The notes below the pieces were generated by a model. It did not search any database. It was not told where the DNA came from and saw nothing but the letters and a program-made list of their open reading frames with translations. The position numbers and the translations under genes were made by a program. Below are positions 15,860 through 24,436 of a DNA stretch of 64,000 nt, in pieces (the first letter of the stretch is position 1; each line of letters begins with the position of its first letter). The DNA is taken from assembly GCF_025725665.1 (NCBI RefSeq), contig NZ_CP107009.1:310001-374000 (forward strand). The letters are read 5' to 3'. The DNA is from Halomonas sp. LR3S48. GTDB lineage: Bacteria; Pseudomonadota; Gammaproteobacteria; Pseudomonadales; Halomonadaceae.

Positions 15860-16474
15860 TCAATCGGCGAAGAACGCCCGTGCGGCGGCTTCCGGGTCCG
15901 GCTGCCCACAGATCGCCGACACCACCGCCGGCCCCTTGGCGCCGGCTGTGCGCACTCGTCCGGCGTGTTCCGCCTTGAGCCCGCCGATGGCCACCGTCGG
16001 CAGGGGGCTGGCCGCCACCAGGGCTGCCAGACCCTCGAAGCCCAGCGGCGTGGCGTGGTTTTGCTTGGTCGAGGTGGCGAACACCGGGCCCAGGCCGAGG
16101 TAGTCGAGCGCGTCCGGGTCGAGGCGGGCGAGCTGGTCGTGGGTCTGCACCGAGAGGCCAAGAATGGCCTTCTCGCCCAGCTCGGCCCGCGCTGCGGCCA
16201 CGTCGCCGTCGTCCTGGCCGATATGCAGGCCATCGGCACCGCTCGCCACCGCCACCGCCAGTCGATCGTTGATGATCAGCGGCACGCCGCTGCCGGCCAG
16301 CGCCGCCTTGAGGCGCCGCGCCTGGTCGATCATCTCGCCGTCGGAGGCCTGCTTGTCGCGCAGCTGTACGATAGTCACACCGCCACGCACCGCGGCCACC
16401 ACGGTTTCCACCAGGCCACGTCGGGCGCAGAGTTCAGGGTCGGTTACCAGATAAAGAGAAAGGTCGAGGCGCAT
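15860..16474 (-). CDS. thiE: Thiamine-phosphate synthase
   Basis: A 204-residue TIM-barrel enzyme that joins HMP pyrophosphate and HET phosphate to make thiamine phosphate in the cytoplasm. Signature segments are LYLVTDPE, GVTIVQLRDK, VPLIINDRLAVAVASGADGLHIGQDD, and GLGPVFATSTKQNH followed by VAIGGL. The product lacks the usual TPxxGPGG-type ending but is otherwise standard. No other thiamine genes are adjacent and no TPP riboswitch was seen upstream. Confidence 0.92.
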   Translation of the reverse strand: MRLDLSLYLVTDPELCARRGLVETVVAAVRGGVTIVQLRDKQASDGEMIDQARRLKAALAGSGVPLIINDRLAVAVASGADGLHIGQDDGDVAAARAELGEKAILGLSVQTHDQLARLDPDALDYLGLGPVFATSTKQNHATPLGFEGLAALVAASPLPTVAIGGLKAEHAGRVRTAGAKGPAVVSAICGQPDPEAAARAFFAD

Positions 16475-16528
16475 CGAATCACCGATGAGATTGGTGTGCC
16501 CTCATCTTACCTCTACCGTGCGGCGAGT

Positions 16529-17047
16529 TCATGGGGCGGGGCTGGCGGCGCCCAAAAACCTATCCTGCCAGTAGTCGATATGCAGCGGCACACTGGTGAC
16601 CTTGCGGCCACTGCCCGGGGCGTGAATCATCTGTCCGTTGCCGCGATAGATACCCACGTGAGTGGCCTTGCGCCGGTCGCCGAAGAACAGCAGGTCGCCG
16701 GGCTGGGCGCGGTCGACGGCGGGTAGTGAGCGAAACTGCTCGTCGGCGGTGCGCGGTACCTGGATGCCCGCCGAACGGTAGGCCATTTCCACCAGGCCCG
16801 AGCAGTCGAGCCCCTCCGCGGAGTTGCCGCCCAGGCGATAAGGAGTGCCCAGGGCGTTCTTGGCGGTGGCGAGTATCAGCGCCCGCTCGATGGAAAGAGC
16901 ATCCGAGCCGGGCCGCGGGTCATGGGTGGCCAGGTCGCGGCTGGCGCAGCCGGCCATGAGCGCCAGTAACAGCAGCCATACCGCGACGCGGCCATGGCGC
17001 CATAGGCAAGACGGGTCGGTGGGACGAAGCCAGGGTCGGGTCGGCAT
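16529..17047 (-). CDS. NlpC/P60-family lipoprotein (Spr-like peptidoglycan endopeptidase)
   Basis: A 172-residue protein with a lipoprotein signal ending in LMAGC (Cys34). It is followed by an NlpC/P60 domain: nucleophile Cys in GLDCSGLVEMAYRSAG, His in ATHVGIYRG, and the third polar residue HA in MIHAPG. Such enzymes cut D-iGlu-mDAP peptide cross-links in the periplasm. The gene lies 54 bp upstream of thiE on the same strand and is divergent from gloA. Confidence 0.88.
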   Translation of the reverse strand: MPTRPWLRPTDPSCLWRHGRVAVWLLLLALMAGCASRDLATHDPRPGSDALSIERALILATAKNALGTPYRLGGNSAEGLDCSGLVEMAYRSAGIQVPRTADEQFRSLPAVDRAQPGDLLFFGDRRKATHVGIYRGNGQMIHAPGSGRKVTSVPLHIDYWQDRFLGAASPAP

Positions 17048-17185
17048 GGGGGTCGCTCGTTGATTGTCTGCGTCCTCCTACTTTAGCGCGCAGCGTAGCG
17101 GAGTGGCAGCCGTCTGCGGCTGGAAAAAAACCGGGGCGGGACGCATTATCAAGCGAAGACCGATACGACGACCGAGGAGAGTCGC

Positions 17186-17719
17186 ATGAGTTTCAGGGGC
17201 GAACGGCATCCGGGCGTGAAGACGCCCTCCGCGGATTCCATGGGTTTCCGCCTCAATCACACCATGCTGCGGGTCAAGGATCCGGAAAAGTCGCTGGCCT
17301 TCTATACCGGCGTGTTCGGCATGCGCGTGCTGCGCCGGCTCGATTTCGAGGAGCTGGGCTTCTCGCTCTACTTCCTGGCCAAGCTGGAGGAGGGCGCGGA
17401 GGTACCGGAGGACGAGGGAGAGCGCACGGTGTGGACCTTCCGCCAGACGGGGCTGCTGGAGCTGACCCACAACTGGGGAACCGAGACCCAGGCCGACTTC
17501 GCCTACCATGACGGCAACGCCGAGCCCCAGGGCTTCGGCCACATCTGTTTTTCGGTACCCGACCTGGAAGCCGCCGAGGCCTGGTTCGATGCCAGCCGGG
17601 TCACCTTCGTCAAGCGCTCGGACCAGGGCAAGATGAAGAACGTGGTGTTCGTCAAGGATGTGGACGGCTACTGGATCGAGGTGGTCCAGGCCGACCGCCT
17701 GGCCCAGTTGGGCGACTGA
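17186..17719 (+). CDS. gloA: Lactoylglutathione lyase (glyoxalase I)
   Basis: A 177-residue enzyme converting the glutathione-methylglyoxal hemithioacetal to S-lactoylglutathione. Metal ligands H25, E92, H119 and E165 fall in the expected motifs (NHTMLRV, LLELTHNWG, GFGHICFSV, GYWIEV). The length and the insert after the first beta-alpha-beta unit resemble the long, Zn-type form (as in Pseudomonas GloA3 and yeast) more than the short Ni-type E. coli enzyme. GAGGAGAG precedes the start. Confidence 0.92.
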   Translation: MSFRGERHPGVKTPSADSMGFRLNHTMLRVKDPEKSLAFYTGVFGMRVLRRLDFEELGFSLYFLAKLEEGAEVPEDEGERTVWTFRQTGLLELTHNWGTETQADFAYHDGNAEPQGFGHICFSVPDLEAAEAWFDASRVTFVKRSDQGKMKNVVFVKDVDGYWIEVVQADRLAQLGD

Positions 17720-17732
17720 CTGCCGCACGCCC

Positions 17733-18470
17733 TCAGGCGAAGGCGTAGAGGTCCATCGCCAGCACGCCGTGCTCGACGCTGTGGTGCAGGCGGCTGGCCT
17801 CGCCGCCCGCGCCCAGCGCCACCAGCAGCGGCTGGAAGTGCTCGGGCGTGGGGTGGTTGCGCCGCGCCTGCGGGGCGGTTTCCCACGCGAGCAGGGCATT
17901 GCGCTCACCGCTCGTCAGCTTCTCGTGTATCCAATCGGTGAACTCGCCGACCCAGGCCGGCATCGGCGTACCCGCTGCCTGCATCTCGGCGAGATTGTGG
18001 GTCAGGCTGCCCGAGCCAACGATCAGCACGCCTTCTTCCCGCAGTTTTGCCAATTTCTCACCCAGCGCTATCAGATCCTGGTTCGACCAGGTGACCGGCA
18101 GCGACAGCGACACCACCGGCACGTCCGCCGCAGGGAACATCAGCGACAGCGGCACCCAGGCGCCATGGTCCAGGCCGCGCTCCACCGGCACGGCATTGAG
18201 CTCGCGCGCCAGGCGCAGTGCCAGCTCCGGCTCGCCCGGCGCCGGGTACTGGCATTCGAAAAGCGCACGGGGAAAGCCGCCGAAGTCGTGGATGGTCTCG
18301 GGCCGCGCGCTGATGCTCACCAGCAGGCGCTCGCTGGCCCAGTGGGCCGACACCACGACGATGGCCTTGGGCGAGAGCGTCGGACCGAGCTCACGCAGGA
18401 AATCGTGCGCCGGCCCCGGGGTAAGGGCCAGCATGGGTGAGCCGTGGGAAAGAAAGAGGCTGGGTAACAT
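17733..18470 (-). CDS. Class III extradiol ring-cleavage dioxygenase, LigB/YgiD (DODA) family
   Basis: A 245-residue cytoplasmic protein of the 4,5-DOPA dioxygenase family. Metal-binding histidines are recognisable in LSHGSPMLAL (H9), VVVSAHW (H43), GSGSLTHNLAEM and LHHSVEHG near the C-terminus. It resembles E. coli YgiD and would open a catechol ring, but the physiological substrate is unknown. It forms a same-strand group with doxX and a LysR regulator. GAGGAG lies upstream, just after a strong leader hairpin. Confidence 0.85.
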   Translation of the reverse strand: MLPSLFLSHGSPMLALTPGPAHDFLRELGPTLSPKAIVVVSAHWASERLLVSISARPETIHDFGGFPRALFECQYPAPGEPELALRLARELNAVPVERGLDHGAWVPLSLMFPAADVPVVSLSLPVTWSNQDLIALGEKLAKLREEGVLIVGSGSLTHNLAEMQAAGTPMPAWVGEFTDWIHEKLTSGERNALLAWETAPQARRNHPTPEHFQPLLVALGAGGEASRLHHSVEHGVLAMDLYAFA

Positions 18471-18486
18471 GGCGATGCTCCTCGTC

Positions 18487-18513
18487 GGACGGCGCCGCGG
18501 GGCGGCGCCGTCC
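18487..18513 (-). other. GC-rich 12-bp-stem hairpin in the leader of the dioxygenase gene
   Basis: The arms ggacggcgccgc and gcggcgccgtcc are perfect reverse complements with a 3-nt loop. The hairpin lies between doxX (ends 18555) and the dioxygenase start (18470), directly before that gene's GAGGAG. There is no U-tract, so it is not a classical terminator. It may stabilise the processed mRNA or modulate translation; this is inference. Confidence 0.5.
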
Positions 18514-18554
18514 TGTGAATGATAGGAGGCGGAGGATGGCGGAGCGAACGCCGC

Positions 18555-18998
18555 TCAGGCGAAGCGACGGTTGAGCACGAAGCTGCCGCTACCCAGCCCT
18601 GCTTGTACCACCAGCGCAACGGCCCAGAACACCGGGTACTCCCAGCCGCCGCCCGGGTTGGAGAAGACCCAGCCGTTGCCGGCATGCACCCAGGCGGCGC
18701 CGAGCAGCACCGGGATCAACGCCAGGCTCACCCAGCGTGTGTAGACGCCGAGCAGCAGGGCCAGACCGCCGCCGACTTCGGCCAGAATGGTCAGATAGGC
18801 GATGAAGCCGGGCAGGCCGATCGACTCGAAATAGCCGACGGTGCCGGGCACGGTGAAGACGAATACCTTGAGCAGGCCGTGGGCCAGGGCCATGACGCCG
18901 AGCGACACACGCAGCAGGGCGGTGGCATGGGCCTGAAGGGATTGGGTCTGTGAGGCGTTGGCCAGCGTGGGGCTGGCTTGCGTGGCTTGTGTCTGCAT
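18555..18998 (-). CDS. DoxX family membrane protein
   Basis: A 147-residue integral membrane protein with four hydrophobic helices starting near residue 28 after a polar, Gln/Thr-rich N-terminus. It shows the DoxX pattern ALLRVSLGVMALAHGLLKVF and LPGFIAYLTILAEVGGGLALLLG. Bacterial DoxX-family proteins are linked to quinone or thiol redox at the membrane, but this subgroup has no firm role. The gene lies between a LysR regulator and a DODA-type dioxygenase on one strand, a pairing that suggests shared control. Confidence 0.85.
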   Translation of the reverse strand: MQTQATQASPTLANASQTQSLQAHATALLRVSLGVMALAHGLLKVFVFTVPGTVGYFESIGLPGFIAYLTILAEVGGGLALLLGVYTRWVSLALIPVLLGAAWVHAGNGWVFSNPGGGWEYPVFWAVALVVQAGLGSGSFVLNRRFA

Positions 18999-19079
18999 GG
19001 GAAGGACTCCGTTGTTGTCAGGGATGCCTTCACTCTACGCTGCACGCTTGCAGGGATAATCATCGCTAGGCGAACAACA

Positions 19080-19994
19080 TCATTGCGCGAGAGGCGACAA
19101 TCCCATCTCCCGTTCCCATTCGGGAGGATCTCCCCACGCCTCGGCCAGGAAATCGAGCAGACGTTCGACCTTGGCCGGCAGGTGGCGTCGCGCGGGGTAG
19201 ACGCCGTGGATACCGATGGTCACGCTGGCTTCCTCGATCAGCAGCGGCACCAGGCGACCGCTCCTGATGCTTTCGTGGATCAGGAAGCTCGGCTGGTGGG
19301 CGATGCCCAGCCCGGCCTCGGCGGCCTGGGTCAGCACGTCGCCGTTGTTGCTTTCCAGCGGGCCATGGACCGCCAGGCGCTCACTGCCGAACTGCCAGTC
19401 GGTGCCGCTGGCCGTGCGGTAGCGCAGGCAGCGGTGCTCGGCCAGTTCGGCCAGCGTGCGTGGTTCGCCGAAGCGCGCCAGGTACTCGGGCGAGGCGCAC
19501 GGTATCATGCGGCAGCGCGCCAGGCGCCGCGCTACCAGGCTGGAATCCGGCAGTTCGCCGATGCGAATGGCGAGGTCGTAGCCCTCCTCCAGCAAGTCCA
19601 CCCGGCGATCGTTGAGGTCGAGGCGTACCTCCAGGGCTGGATGCACGAGCATGAAGCGGGCGATGACAGGGGAGAGAAAGCGCATGCCGAAGGACATCGG
19701 GCCGTTGACCCGTAGCCGGCCGCACACCTCGGTGCTACCGGCGCCCAGCTCGGCTTCGGCCTCTTCCAGTGCCTGCAGGATGCCCTGGGCGCGGGCCAAA
19801 TAGCTCTCGCCGGCCTCGGTGAGGTGCAGGCGCCGGGTGGTACGCTGCAACAGCCGCACGCCCAGGTGGCTCTCGAGCTCCATGATCAGCCGTGAAATCC
19901 GTGTGCGCGACAGGTCCAGCGTCTCGGCCGCTCGGGTATAGCTGCCGAGTTCGGCGACGCGCACATAGGCGGTCATGGCATCCAGCAGGTTCAT
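19080..19994 (-). CDS. LysR-family transcriptional regulator
   Basis: A 304-residue LTTR. The N-terminal helix-turn-helix is at residues ~17-37 (GSYTRAAETLDLSRTRISRLI), and the substrate-binding domain starts near residue 90 (GRLRVNGPMSFG). It belongs to the CrgA-like branch (DLAIRIGELPDSSLVARRLA). It is encoded 81 bp upstream of doxX in the same direction and may regulate doxX and the dioxygenase. GGAGGGACC precedes the start. Confidence 0.88.
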   Translation of the reverse strand: MNLLDAMTAYVRVAELGSYTRAAETLDLSRTRISRLIMELESHLGVRLLQRTTRRLHLTEAGESYLARAQGILQALEEAEAELGAGSTEVCGRLRVNGPMSFGMRFLSPVIARFMLVHPALEVRLDLNDRRVDLLEEGYDLAIRIGELPDSSLVARRLARCRMIPCASPEYLARFGEPRTLAELAEHRCLRYRTASGTDWQFGSERLAVHGPLESNNGDVLTQAAEAGLGIAHQPSFLIHESIRSGRLVPLLIEEASVTIGIHGVYPARRHLPAKVERLLDFLAEAWGDPPEWEREMGLSPLAQ

Positions 19995-20013
19995 GGTCCC
20001 TCCTCGCGCTGCG

Positions 20014-21174
20014 TCAGTAACCCGTCATTTCCAGATAGCCCATGCCCTTATCTTCCCCGCTATCGGCATCGCGCGCGACCACTTCGCCCTCCCAGTAGGG
20101 CACGCTGGTGTCCATCCAGCGTTCGGCGTGGGGTGCCTCGACGATCAGCTCAATGCCGGCGCGGGGAACATCAAGGCGCCAGCGGGTCGGCACCTCGCGC
20201 CCCGCGACCTGCTGCGTTTCGAGCGGTCTCATGGCGATCTCGTCCGGCGCCAGAGCGGTGGGCTCGCCTTCGGGCGAGATCCAGGTGCCCGAACGGTAGT
20301 CGCCACCGTCCTCGCCGCCACCGCGCAATTGAAAGGCCATCAGCTTGTGGCCGCTCTCCAGGTGCAGCGAGAACCAGTCCCAGCCCTGCTGGCGCTCGTC
20401 CAGCAGTTGGCTGCTCCATTCGCGATCGAGCCAGCCGCGCCCGTGCACCGCGCGCATCTCGCCATCCAGCGTCACCTCGCCTTCGATGCGCCAGAACGGC
20501 TGGCTGTAGTACATCGAACCCTGGCCGTCGGCCGATTTCTGGCTGAAGCCGGCGTCGCCGTGCAGCACCAGCGGCCCTTCCGCGATCAGCGTCAGGTCAT
20601 AACCGAAGCCGCCGTGCTTGTCGTTCTGGTGGGCTGTCAGCTGCAGCTCGGCGAAGGTGTTGCCCGCGTTGACCGAGCCTGGCGTTTCGTCTGGTGTTTC
20701 CCCATGGCTGGCCAACTGCCAGTGATCGATCCAGGCGCGAAAGGGTTCGGCGACCGCGCCCGCCTGCCCATCCTCGTCGCTCGAATGGCTGCGGGCGAAG
20801 CGCTCGGCCACTCGGTGGGTATCGCCCCGGGAGACCGCCATGTGCGCCATCCACAGCTGGTCGGCGGCCCAGGGGGCGGGCTCGGGGCGTGCGTCCGGGG
20901 GAGTGAGCGCCTGGCGGAACAGCGTCCACTGCAGGCCCAGCGGTTCGCCGCGCTCGTCCTCGAGGTTGGCGGTGAGGTACCACCATTCGATGCGATAGTC
21001 CGGGTGGGCGGCGTGATCCTCGGGAAAGCGCAGTTCGATACGTTTGTCCGCCTGGGCGAAGCTGCCGGCCTCCTCCCCCAGCCCGGCGAAGCCGGCGGGT
21101 TCGCCGGGCGGCGTTGCGTCGCCACAGCCGGCCAGCGTCAGCAGCAGGAGCGCGACTACCAACCAGGGCCTCAT
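20014..21174 (-). CDS. Lipocalin-like (AttH/CrtC-type) lipoprotein
   Basis: A 386-residue lipoprotein (signal LLLLTLAGC, Cys17) with the AttH/CrtC lipocalin-like double domain: RIEWWYLTANLEDERG near residue 60 and the second-half motif GWLDREWSSQ...GWDWFSLHLESG near residue 265. Family names come from plasmid-borne attachment gene attH and hydroxyneurosporene synthase, but most members are of unknown function. The gene overlaps the ABC permease by ATGA, the same order as attEFGH, so it is probably the lipid-handling or outer-membrane partner of that ABC system. Start 21174 is set by the lipobox. Confidence 0.85.
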   Translation of the reverse strand: MRPWLVVALLLLTLAGCGDATPPGEPAGFAGLGEEAGSFAQADKRIELRFPEDHAAHPDYRIEWWYLTANLEDERGEPLGLQWTLFRQALTPPDARPEPAPWAADQLWMAHMAVSRGDTHRVAERFARSHSSDEDGQAGAVAEPFRAWIDHWQLASHGETPDETPGSVNAGNTFAELQLTAHQNDKHGGFGYDLTLIAEGPLVLHGDAGFSQKSADGQGSMYYSQPFWRIEGEVTLDGEMRAVHGRGWLDREWSSQLLDERQQGWDWFSLHLESGHKLMAFQLRGGGEDGGDYRSGTWISPEGEPTALAPDEIAMRPLETQQVAGREVPTRWRLDVPRAGIELIVEAPHAERWMDTSVPYWEGEVVARDADSGEDKGMGYLEMTGY

Positions 21175-23678
21175 GTGCCGCCCTCCTCGGCCAGCAGGGC
21201 GCGGGGCGGCGTGCGCCACAGGCGGACCGCGGGCAGTGCCGCGGCGAGCAGCGCCACCGCGCCGGCGGTCGCCAGGGTCAGGACGATATCGCCAGGGAAG
21301 ACGTGCAGCGGCAGGCGCCAGCCGAAGGCGGCCACGTTGATCACCGCCACCAGCCCCAGCGCGAGCAGGCTTCCCAGCGGCACGGCGAGGGTGCCGACGG
21401 CCAGCGCCATGCCACCCAACTGTGCCAACTGTACCGTGACCAGCCGGGCACGCGGTACGCCCAACGCCCACAGCGGGGCGAGCTGACGCCGGCGCTCGCC
21501 GGCCTGAGCCAGGAGACTCGCAAGCAGGGCCAGGGCGGCCACCGCCAGGGTCAGCACGCTCAGCGCCCGGGTGATGGTGAAGGTGCGTTCGAAGATTTCA
21601 ACGGACATGCGTTTCACTTCGCGCTGATCCACCAGCGCATCGCTGCCGAGCTCGAAGCGACCACGCAGTGCGTTACGCAGAGCAGCTTCATCGGCGCTGG
21701 CGGCGAGCACGATACCGATCGAACTGGGGGAGGCGGCGAAACGCTCGGCCAGCTGCGGTGTGGCCAGCAGCACCTCGCCGCGGGTGTTGCCGTAGTCGGG
21801 ATAGACGGCGGCTACTGTCAGCGTCTCCTGCCCACCCGGGGCCGTCAGCGTCAGGCGGTGGCCTGGCGCCAGGCCCTGGTCGATGGCCAATTGCTCGTTG
21901 ACGAACGCCTCGCCCCTGGCGAACGACTGCCAGGCGGCGTCGCGGCCGGCCTGGGTACTTAGCAGCGGCCAGCTCGGGATCAGCGTCGCGCCGGGGGTGA
22001 TGCCGTAGAGGCCGACCGGCAGCTGCAGCGAGCGCAACCCTTCGGGGCTAGCGATCTCGAGCAGGGTGGCCTCGGCATGGCGGGTCGGCAGCAACTCGTC
22101 GACCTCGGGGCGCTCTGCCAGCCACGCCTGCACCGCATCGAACTGCTCTGGCGCCGGGCGCAGGTAGTAGTCCGCCACCAGGCGCTGGTCGAGCCAGTCG
22201 AGGAAGGTGAGGCGAAAGCCGCCGACCATGCTGCTCACGCCCAGGTTGGCGGAGAGTGCGATCAACAGCGCCATCATGGCGAGCGCCAGCCTGGGCAACT
22301 GCAGCTGCAGGTCGGCCAGTGCCCATTGGGCCAGCGGCCGGCGCCGAACCAGGCGGCCGAGCCCGGCCAGGATCAGGGCGATCAGTGGAGGCAGCAGCAG
22401 GGCGCTGGCCAGCAGCAGCGAGGCGACCAGGCCGAAACCGACCAGCAGCCCCTCTCCGGCGGGCTGGCGCGAGAGCCATATCCACAGCACGAGCCCAACC
22501 GTCGCGACGCCGCCTCCCGCCAGGCTCATGCCGCGCAGTTGGCGGTAGAAGCCGGCGCGCCAGGCCTGAGCCTGGCCCAGCCCCAGCACGCTCAGCTTGG
22601 CGGCTCGCCACAATACGCCGCTGCCTGCCAGCAGCAGCCCGCCCAGGGTGACGCCGAGCCCGCCGAGCCAGTAGTGCCAGGGCAGATTGAGCGTGACCGC
22701 CACATCGGCGCCGTAGAGGCTGCCCAGGGTGGCCGCCACGTCGGGTAGCAGCACGCGCGCCAGCCACACGCCGCTGACGATACCGGCCAGGGCGCCAATG
22801 ACTCCCAGCAGCAGAAGCTCCAACGTCAGCAGCCCGACCAGGCCGCGCCCCGACACGCCGAGCGCACGCAGCGTGCGCAGCATGCCCAGACGCTGCTCCA
22901 ATGCCAAGCCCAGCGCCGCCTGGACGATGAACAGCCCCACTACCAATGCCAGCAGCGCCATGGCGGAGAGATTGAGATGGAAACTCTCGCTGAGCTGGCC
23001 GGGCGAGACCAGCGTCGCCGCCCGGGTTATTACCAGCCCCTCGGGGGCGCGCTCCAGCGCGCCGGGCGCGGTGACCAGCCGCGACAGCCGCTCGCCGCTA
23101 TCGAGCAGGGACGCCGCGGCGGCGATATCCATCACCAGGGTGCCGGGGGGCAGTGTGGGGGAGAGCGCCAGCGGCGGCAGCCGGGCCTCGACCAGACCGG
23201 CCAGACGCGGCTCGGCGCCGCTTGCCTCACCAGCGCTCAGCCCCAGCGCGGGCAAGGTGTCCGGGGCGATGCGGGTCTGCCACGGCGGGGTGAGAAAATC
23301 GGTCAGCTCGCCCTGGCTCGAGGCGGCGGCGAAGGTACTGTCGCCGGGCAGGGTGAAGGGGTCGATGCCGATCACCGTTAGCCGGGTGCCGTCCGGCGCC
23401 TCGATGGTGCCTTCGAGCAGCGGCGAGACGGTCAGGCCGGCGCGGCGCAGGCGCAGGAAGTCGTCGCGGGTGAGCGTCTCGCCGTCGCGGCGTTCCAGGC
23501 GGTCGAGCCCGGTGGTGAATAGCGCCTCGGCGCGGGCGTAGCTGTCGCGGGCCGAGGCGTTGATCGCCTGTACGCCGCTCCACAGTGCGCCGGCCACCCA
23601 CAGCCCCAGCAGCAGCATGGCGAGTTGGCCGGGGTGGCGCTTGTAGTGCGAAAGCAGTGTCGTCAGGGCGGTCAACAT
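21171..23678 (-). CDS. ABC transporter permease with two FtsX domains (AttF/G-, LolC/E-like)
   Basis: An 835-residue permease. A first TM segment near residues 18-38 is followed by a ~230-residue periplasmic domain, an FtsX domain (LSAMALLALVVGLFIVQAALGLALEQRLGMLRTL pattern), extra TM helices near the middle, another periplasmic domain, and a C-terminal FtsX domain. This ten-TM layout is that of YbbP-like or fused AttF-AttG exporters rather than four-TM MacB. Such systems use mechanotransmission to move lipids or lipoproteins. It overlaps the ATPase gene and the lipocalin-like gene by ATGA at either end. Confidence 0.85.
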   Translation of the reverse strand: MLTALTTLLSHYKRHPGQLAMLLLGLWVAGALWSGVQAINASARDSYARAEALFTTGLDRLERRDGETLTRDDFLRLRRAGLTVSPLLEGTIEAPDGTRLTVIGIDPFTLPGDSTFAAASSQGELTDFLTPPWQTRIAPDTLPALGLSAGEASGAEPRLAGLVEARLPPLALSPTLPPGTLVMDIAAAASLLDSGERLSRLVTAPGALERAPEGLVITRAATLVSPGQLSESFHLNLSAMALLALVVGLFIVQAALGLALEQRLGMLRTLRALGVSGRGLVGLLTLELLLLGVIGALAGIVSGVWLARVLLPDVAATLGSLYGADVAVTLNLPWHYWLGGLGVTLGGLLLAGSGVLWRAAKLSVLGLGQAQAWRAGFYRQLRGMSLAGGGVATVGLVLWIWLSRQPAGEGLLVGFGLVASLLLASALLLPPLIALILAGLGRLVRRRPLAQWALADLQLQLPRLALAMMALLIALSANLGVSSMVGGFRLTFLDWLDQRLVADYYLRPAPEQFDAVQAWLAERPEVDELLPTRHAEATLLEIASPEGLRSLQLPVGLYGITPGATLIPSWPLLSTQAGRDAAWQSFARGEAFVNEQLAIDQGLAPGHRLTLTAPGGQETLTVAAVYPDYGNTRGEVLLATPQLAERFAASPSSIGIVLAASADEAALRNALRGRFELGSDALVDQREVKRMSVEIFERTFTITRALSVLTLAVAALALLASLLAQAGERRRQLAPLWALGVPRARLVTVQLAQLGGMALAVGTLAVPLGSLLALGLVAVINVAAFGWRLPLHVFPGDIVLTLATAGAVALLAAALPAVRLWRTPPRALLAEEGGT

Positions 23679-24361
23679 CAGCGCTGGCTCGCCTCCAAGC
23701 CGGAAGGCGACTCGAGCCGGCCGTGGGTCAGGCGCAGGCAGCGGTCCAGCGGGGCAGCGACTTGCGGGCTGTGAGTCACCATCAGCAGGGCGCTGCCGGC
23801 CTCGCGCACGAGATCCAGCAGCAGCTCGAGCACCTCCGAGGCGGTGGCCTCGTCGAGGTTGCCGGTGGGCTCGTCGGCGAGCAGCAGGGCGGGGCGCGGT
23901 GCCAGCGCACGGCCGATGGCCAGGCGCTGCTGCTGGCCGCCCGAGAGTTGCTCGGGGTAGCGCCGCTCCAGGCCGGCGAGGCCCAGTCGCGCCATCAGGT
24001 GCGCTGACCATTCGGCTTGCTCGCGATTGGCCAGGCGCGCCTGCAGGCGCAGGTTGTCGCTCACGTTGAGGCTCGGGACCAGGTGGAACTGCTGGAACAC
24101 CAGGCCCAGGGTATCGCGGCGCAGCCGGGCACGGGCCGGCTCGTCCAGGGCGGAGAGCGAACGTCCCGCAAGCAGCACCTCCCCGGCATCCGGCAGGTCG
24201 AGCCCCGCGGCCAGATGCAGCAGGGTCGACTTGCCGCTGCCGGACTCACCCATCAGCGCCAGGCTCTCACCGGAATCCAGGCGCAGGTCGACCCCCGCGA
24301 GCACCGCAAGCGGCCCTTGGGGCGTGGCGTAGGTCTTGTGAACCTGGCGGAGTTCGAGCAT
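23678..24361 (-). CDS. ABC transporter ATPase, LolD/YbbA-like
   Basis: A 227-residue ATPase with Walker [10 protein letters not shown], signature LSGGQQQR, Walker [14 protein letters not shown] and MVTHS. It has the ALNVSDNL-type LolD/MacB signature ([15 protein letters not shown]). It drives the FtsX-type permease encoded immediately downstream. Start 24361 ([11 protein letters not shown]) is the canonical NBD start with GGGAG upstream; the 29 extra residues of the open frame look non-coding. The gene is divergent from an AraC regulator 75 bp away. Confidence 0.9.
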   Translation of the reverse strand: MLELRQVHKTYATPQGPLAVLAGVDLRLDSGESLALMGESGSGKSTLLHLAAGLDLPDAGEVLLAGRSLSALDEPARARLRRDTLGLVFQQFHLVPSLNVSDNLRLQARLANREQAEWSAHLMARLGLAGLERRYPEQLSGGQQQRLAIGRALAPRPALLLADEPTGNLDEATASEVLELLLDLVREAGSALLMVTHSPQVAAPLDRCLRLTHGRLESPSGLEASQR

Positions 24362-24436
24362 GGCGGCTCCCGTCGATGGCGCTACCGATGATCCCTTGGT
24401 CGCAGAGCATCTGGCCAAGGCTGCGGGTAACTTACC

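Noticed and set aside
21171..24361. Calling the ABC pair MacAB or LolCDE
   Set aside because: The permease has two FtsX domains and about ten TM helices, no MacA-type periplasmic adaptor is present, and the third gene is a lipocalin-like lipoprotein as in the att system.
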